A stretch of 64,000 bases of DNA, from the NCBI RefSeq assembly GCF_963668165.1, contig NZ_OY764211.1, forward strand, positions 310,001 to 374,000. Direction: 5' to 3'. Shown piece after piece: positions 60,407 through 64,000 of this stretch. Made by a program: the position numbers and the translations under genes. Numbering within the stretch: position 1 is the stretch's first letter; the number at the start of each line of letters is the position of its first letter. Under the pieces are notes generated by a model. The model was given only the letters and a program-made list of their open reading frames with translations, did no database searches and was not told the DNA's origin. The DNA comes from Marispirochaeta sp. GTDB lineage: Bacteria; Spirochaetota; Spirochaetia; JC444; Marispirochaetaceae.

Positions 60407-61207
60407 TTACTGCTGCAAGGATTTAAACTCCTGTTCCAATTGCGAGGAAAACCAGCCCTGCATAGCCTTTATCCTGTTATAGAAGGAATCCTTTTTGGAT
60501 TTTTCCATACCGAAGAGGGAAGCAGAGTCTACACTTGAGGCCCCGTAAAAGATAATATGATTCTCCTGGGGGATTATCAGCAGATTCATCCGGAAATTTT
60601 CCGGTTTAACCAGGGGCAGTATAAAATACCACATGGTAGACAGGTTCCGGATCTGCATTAGAAACCGCCCTTCATTGTACAGGAACAGGTTGCGCACATA
60701 ATTCTTGCCGAAAGTCAGGTCCTCCTGGAACAGGATGTCCTCCTGCCGCGGAGGAATGGAATCGAACTGCAGGTCCGGCAGGGCCTTTTTCGATCCCTCC
60801 TCTTTAACCCGGTAGACTTCGGTAAAAAGGGTTCTCATGCGTTCTCTGCTTGCGGAGTAGTACTCTATTCCGCTTAATGTTGACACCCGGTTCAGAATGT
60901 TAAACAAGGCAAGGTCCCGGTCCTTCCCGCTCATGGAGGCCAGCGCGGTGGGTATTGCCATCCGGAAGAGGGCTTCAACGCCGATGGTCGAATCCTGTCC
61001 TGCAAGGTCGTCAATGATCTCGTCACTCAAGGCCCCGAAGGGAAGGTACTGCAGGTCCAGATCGCCGTAAAAATAGCGGACCAGCTCTCCCTTCTGCTGC
61101 AGGTCGGAAGCCAGGTTCATTGGAAGTCCCGAGTCGGGGAACATTCCGTATACCCCTGTGCTCAGCAATATAAGAACAGTACACAATGTCCGCGGGAGTG
61201 TTATCAT
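60407..61207 (-). CDS. Exported spirochaete protein (DUF6675-like)
   Basis: 266 residues with a signal peptide (LCTVLILLSTGVYG). The body is mixed alpha/beta (LDLQYLPFGALSDEIIDDLA, WYFILPLVKPENFRMNLLII) and recalls a conserved spirochaete family of unknown function. A periplasmic or outer-membrane-associated location is likely. Its start overlaps the pdxT stop (ATGA), so it belongs to the pdxS-pdxT operon by position, though no link to PLP synthesis is evident. Confidence 0.6.
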   Translation of the reverse strand: MITLPRTLCTVLILLSTGVYGMFPDSGLPMNLASDLQQKGELVRYFYGDLDLQYLPFGALSDEIIDDLAGQDSTIGVEALFRMAIPTALASMSGKDRDLALFNILNRVSTLSGIEYYSASRERMRTLFTEVYRVKEEGSKKALPDLQFDSIPPRQEDILFQEDLTFGKNYVRNLFLYNEGRFLMQIRNLSTMWYFILPLVKPENFRMNLLIIPQENHIIFYGASSVDSASLFGMEKSKKDSFYNRIKAMQGWFSSQLEQEFKSLQQ

Positions 61208-61791
61208 ACGGGAATCTCCTTTGCCGATGCGACCAGTGAAAGAAAATAACGGTGGAGCTCAAGGTTATCGGTTAATTCAGGGTGGAACGAGGCAGCCAGG
61301 TAACAGCCGCTTTGAACCAGTACCGGATAGTCTTCAAAACAGGCGAGAATTTTTACCTGCGGACCTACCCGCGAAATCCGTGGAGCGCGGATAAAAACAC
61401 CGTGCAGGGGACCGTCGATGGGAAGCTCGTGTTCAAATTCCGCTTCAAAGCTGTCTATCTGCCGTCCGTAGGCGTTGCGTTCAACCGCGATATCCAGAAT
61501 TTTAAGGCTGAACTGGTCTCGGCCGACGATCTCATTCGCCATAAGGATCATGCCCGCACAGGTACCGAAAACCGCTAAACCCTGGTCCAGGCGTTCCTTC
61601 AGAACAGTGTCAAGACCAAAGTCAAGCAACAGTTTGCCGATGGTGGTACTTTCGCCGCCGGGTATAATCAGACCGTCAATGGCACAAATATCATCGGCGG
61701 TCCGTACAAAAACCGGATCAACATTGATCCGGTTAAGATGTTCACCGTGTTTGTGGAAATCCCCCTGAAGGGCAAGTACGCCTATTTTCAT
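61204..61791 (-). CDS. pdxT: Pyridoxal 5'-phosphate synthase glutaminase subunit
   Basis: Releases ammonia from glutamine for PdxS. Class I glutaminase: GVLALQGDFHKH at the start, LIIPGGESTTIGKLL, the nucleophile Cys in VFGTCAGMILMANE and the His-Glu pair in ASFHPELTD. 195 residues. The ATG at 61791 is preferred over the TTG just before it. It lies 27 bases downstream of pdxS. Confidence 0.95.
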   Translation of the reverse strand: MKIGVLALQGDFHKHGEHLNRINVDPVFVRTADDICAIDGLIIPGGESTTIGKLLLDFGLDTVLKERLDQGLAVFGTCAGMILMANEIVGRDQFSLKILDIAVERNAYGRQIDSFEAEFEHELPIDGPLHGVFIRAPRISRVGPQVKILACFEDYPVLVQSGCYLAASFHPELTDNLELHRYFLSLVASAKEIPV

Positions 61792-61818
61792 CAAGTTCTC
61801 ATTTCTCGGGAAGATTTA

Positions 61819-62724
61819 TTACCACCCTCTGCCCGCGATCCGTTTTTCTTCGCTGAGCTCTTCAAGGCCGATGCCGACCATGGGTTCTCCCAGGTTATAG
61901 GAGATTTCCGCGAGCTTTTTGGGGTCCTGGCAGTAGGTTACCGCTTCTACAATTGCCTTGGCCCTTTTTGCTGGATTACCGGATTTAAAGATTCCCGAAC
62001 CGACAAAAACGGACTCAGCGCCAAGCTGCATCATCAGGGCAGCGTCCGCGGGAGTAGCTACCCCGCCGGCGGAGAAATTGGGCACCGGCAGTTTTCCGCT
62101 TTCAGCAATCTCCACTATAAGATCATAAGGCGCACCAAGATTCCTGGCTTCCGTCATTAGCTCTTCCCGGGGCAGTATGGTCAAATGCCGGATACCGTCC
62201 ATAACGGTCCGCATATGGCGTACAGCTTCTACTACATCTCCTGTACCGGCTTCTCCCTTGGTCCGGATCATGGCAGCTCCTTCGCCGATTCGACGCAGAG
62301 CCTCTCCCAAATCGCGGCAGCCGCAGACAAAAGGCACCTTGAAACTGTGCTTTTCCACGTGGTACGCATTATCCGCAGGAGTAAGTACTTCGCTTTCGTC
62401 GATAAAATCCACTCCCAGGGCTTCGAGAATCTGGGCTTCAACAAAGTGGCCTATACGACATTTAGCCATTACGGGAATGGAGACCGCTTCCTGTATTTCC
62501 TGAATCATCTTCGGGTCCGACATGCGGGCCACTCCGCCGGTTGCCCGGATGTCTGCGGGAACCCGCTCCAGGGCCATTACAGCCGCTGCACCGGCATCTT
62601 CCGCGATTTTCGCGTGGTCAGGGGTAACAACGTCCATGATAACGCCGCCCTTGAGCATCTCCGCGAGGCCAACTTTATTCCGCCATGTTGCCTGCTGCCT
62701 GCTCGACCAATTTTGTTCAGCCAT
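61819..62724 (-). CDS. pdxS: Pyridoxal 5'-phosphate synthase lyase subunit
   Basis: Makes PLP from ribose 5-phosphate, glyceraldehyde 3-phosphate and ammonia, with PdxT. Very conserved: [60 protein letters not shown] and [15 protein letters not shown]. 301 residues from the ATG at 62724, which has GAGGA upstream; the frame extends to 62757. It is divergent from yggS. Confidence 0.96.
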   Translation of the reverse strand: MAEQNWSSRQQATWRNKVGLAEMLKGGVIMDVVTPDHAKIAEDAGAAAVMALERVPADIRATGGVARMSDPKMIQEIQEAVSIPVMAKCRIGHFVEAQILEALGVDFIDESEVLTPADNAYHVEKHSFKVPFVCGCRDLGEALRRIGEGAAMIRTKGEAGTGDVVEAVRHMRTVMDGIRHLTILPREELMTEARNLGAPYDLIVEIAESGKLPVPNFSAGGVATPADAALMMQLGAESVFVGSGIFKSGNPAKRAKAIVEAVTYCQDPKKLAEISYNLGEPMVGIGLEELSEEKRIAGRGW

Positions 62725-62868
62725 TTTTTTCGTCCTCTGTTCTATAGGGATCAGCAATTGCCGTAGTATAATAATTCTAGGTCAAAATAGGTCAGAAGGA
62801 CTGAAAAGTCAAGAAGCTCCTCCAGGGTTCCTCTTTCCTCTCTTTTGTTATGCTGGTACAATTACAAG

Positions 62869-63549
62869 GTGATTCGGGAGAACCTTGCAAAAATAGAAGA
62901 ACGTCTGGAAAATGCGCTGAACCGGGCCGGCCGCAGCCGCAGTGAGCTGCGCCTTATGGCGGTGTCCAAAACCCGGCCGGTAGAGCTGATACAGGAGGCC
63001 TGCGAGGCAGGTTTACGCTTGTTCGGAGAGAACCGGGTGCTCGAAGCAGCGGAAAAGTTCACTGGACGCTTTCCTGATGTGGAGTTGCATCTTATAGGTC
63101 ACATTCAGAGGAACAAAGCGAAAAAGGCCGTTGAAACCGCCGGGTGTATTCAGTCTGTTGATGCAGTTCGTACAGTTAATGCGCTGGACAAACACGCGGC
63201 TGAAATCGACCGTGTAGTAAACATCCTGGTGGAGGTTAATACCGGGGGAGAAAACGCCAAACAGGGGGTACGGAAGGATGACGCCGTTTTCTCCCTGATC
63301 GATTCCATTCTGGAGAGACAAAACATAAAGCTTCAGGGACTGATGACCATGGCCCCTTTTACCGATGACAGCGACCGCATACGAGAATGTTTTTGTTCCC
63401 TCTACAATCTGCGGCAGAGATGCATGGACCGCTATGGCGCAGAGTTTTTTGAAATCCTTTCCATGGGTATGACCAACGATTATGAAATCGCCGTAGAAGA
63501 AGGATCAACCCTGGTGCGGATAGGAACAGCCCTGTTCGGGGCGCGTTAA
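62869..63549 (+). CDS. yggS: YggS/PLPBP family PLP-homeostasis protein
   Basis: PLP-binding protein without known catalysis that controls vitamin B6 and amino-acid balance. It has the PLP lysine in RLMAVSKTRPVELIQEAC, then LFGENRVLEAAEKF, LHLIGHIQRNKAKKAVE, VLVEVNTGGENAKQGV-type sequence and LSMGMTNDYEIAVEEGSTLV. The GTG at 62869 is chosen because the family usually begins here. There is no Shine-Dalgarno sequence, and TACAAT (62857-62862) ends 6 bases before it, which suggests a leaderless message. An ATG at 62845 is the alternative. It lies next to pdxST. Confidence 0.93.
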   Translation: MIRENLAKIEERLENALNRAGRSRSELRLMAVSKTRPVELIQEACEAGLRLFGENRVLEAAEKFTGRFPDVELHLIGHIQRNKAKKAVETAGCIQSVDAVRTVNALDKHAAEIDRVVNILVEVNTGGENAKQGVRKDDAVFSLIDSILERQNIKLQGLMTMAPFTDDSDRIRECFCSLYNLRQRCMDRYGAEFFEILSMGMTNDYEIAVEEGSTLVRIGTALFGAR

Positions 63550-63562
63550 GCAGGAAAGCCTG

Positions 63563-63892
63563 ATGAGAAAGACTTTTTGTATGCTGCTGGCAATCCTCTT
63601 CGTAATCGTATCATCGGGAATACTTGCTGCTGAAGAGATCGAACCAATCCCTTATGAAAAAGACGAGTTTCCCCAGCCCCTCCGTGATTTACGCCGTGGA
63701 GAGATCATATTTTTCGGTTCCGTCCCCATAACCTTTTTGCTTTCCGGTCTCAGTTGGGAGATAGGTCAGGCCGTAGCGGGCGATTCCTACCCCTTTTCTG
63801 ACAGTCAGCATACCTACAATATCCTGATTACCGCCGGCACCCTCTCGTTGGGGATCGCTTTGCTCGACTATATTATTGGCCGGTTGAACTAG
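63563..63892 (+). CDS. Small exported membrane protein
   Basis: 109 residues. A signal peptide (MLLAILFVIVSSGILAAEE) and two further hydrophobic segments (EIIFFGSVPITFLLSGLSWE, ILITAGTLSLGIALLDYIIG). Not recognised. It starts 13 bases after yggS and is probably co-transcribed with it. Confidence 0.6.
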   Translation: MRKTFCMLLAILFVIVSSGILAAEEIEPIPYEKDEFPQPLRDLRRGEIIFFGSVPITFLLSGLSWEIGQAVAGDSYPFSDSQHTYNILITAGTLSLGIALLDYIIGRLN

Positions 63893-63899
63893 GCACTTC

Positions 63900-64000
63900 A
63901 TGATTATGTATGATTTTTGCGTTCTACGGGACTACAGGCGTTCTGCAAGGGTAGACCAGTTTATCAGCGACGAGATAGGACTGATAAGCCGCAATCAACT
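63900..64000 (+). CDS. Start of a probable S4-domain pseudouridine synthase (truncated by window end)
   Basis: The frame from the ATG at 63900 is open to the end of the window. After a short leader it reads RRSARVDQFISDEIGLISRN, which looks like the start of an S4 RNA-binding domain in RluA-type pseudouridine synthases. Only 33 codons are visible, so the call is tentative. Confidence 0.4.
   Translation, partial: MIMYDFCVLRDYRRSARVDQFISDEIGLISRNQ

Overview
The window is chromosomal DNA from a free-living spirochaete, probably Spirochaetales and close to the Sediminispirochaeta/Marispirochaeta group. That placement is inferred from gene content and style: SpoVG beside IspE, a large chemotaxis operon with a STAS protein, a MptE/DUF115 motility-associated gene, FHA and VWA signalling proteins, two EF-G type proteins, and R5P-dependent PLP synthesis. 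No database search was possible.

Layout. 1-10127 holds housekeeping and envelope quality-control genes: nadB (partial), ispE, spoVG, tRNA-Gln, rplY, pth, tilS, ftsH, a TPR protein and a lipoprotein HtrA protease. 10146-19049 is a signalling block: STAS, cheA, cheR, cheB, then two receiver-first sensor kinases around a NarL-type regulator. 19046-24018 has lepA, a convergent DUF115 gene and a SurA/PpiC-like chaperone. 24126-24859 has tRNA-Asp, tRNA-Pro and a non-coding array of about 3.5 copies of a 135-bp repeat. 24929-26504 has a LysM protein with a degenerate M23 domain and a uridine kinase gene cut by a 149-bp MITE-like insertion. 26509-33259 is a Ser/Thr phosphorylation locus: a novel-domain/HU fusion, a divergent stand-alone paralogue of the novel domain, a PPP-like phosphatase, a PknB-like kinase, an FHA membrane protein and a VWA-FHA protein. 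33287-48952 has tRNA-Asn, a radical SAM enzyme, three poorly known genes, mfd, ptsP, trmB, citrate synthase and two EF-G family genes.

49083-60295 is an integrated mobile element of about 11.17 kb in a tRNA-Val gene. It has a 45-bp att duplication, a tyrosine integrase with matching arm-type repeats at both ends, an AlpA-like HTH protein, a Toprim-SF3 primase-helicase, tightly overlapping tiny genes, a Nu1-like protein, a ClpP-like head protease and a coiled-coil protein. No portal, large terminase or tail gene is visible. It looks like a phage satellite (PICI/P4-like) and carries a membrane protein resembling SLATT/Pycsar-TM defence effectors.

60407-64000 returns to the core genome: a periplasmic protein, pdxT, pdxS, the PLP-homeostasis gene yggS, a small membrane protein and the start of a probable pseudouridine synthase.

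The most notable items are the satellite, the exactly reversible MITE disruption of uridine kinase, the paralogue pair with an HU fusion beside a kinase/phosphatase/FHA locus, and several genes whose start codons sit only a few bases after a good -10 box, which suggests leaderless mRNAs.
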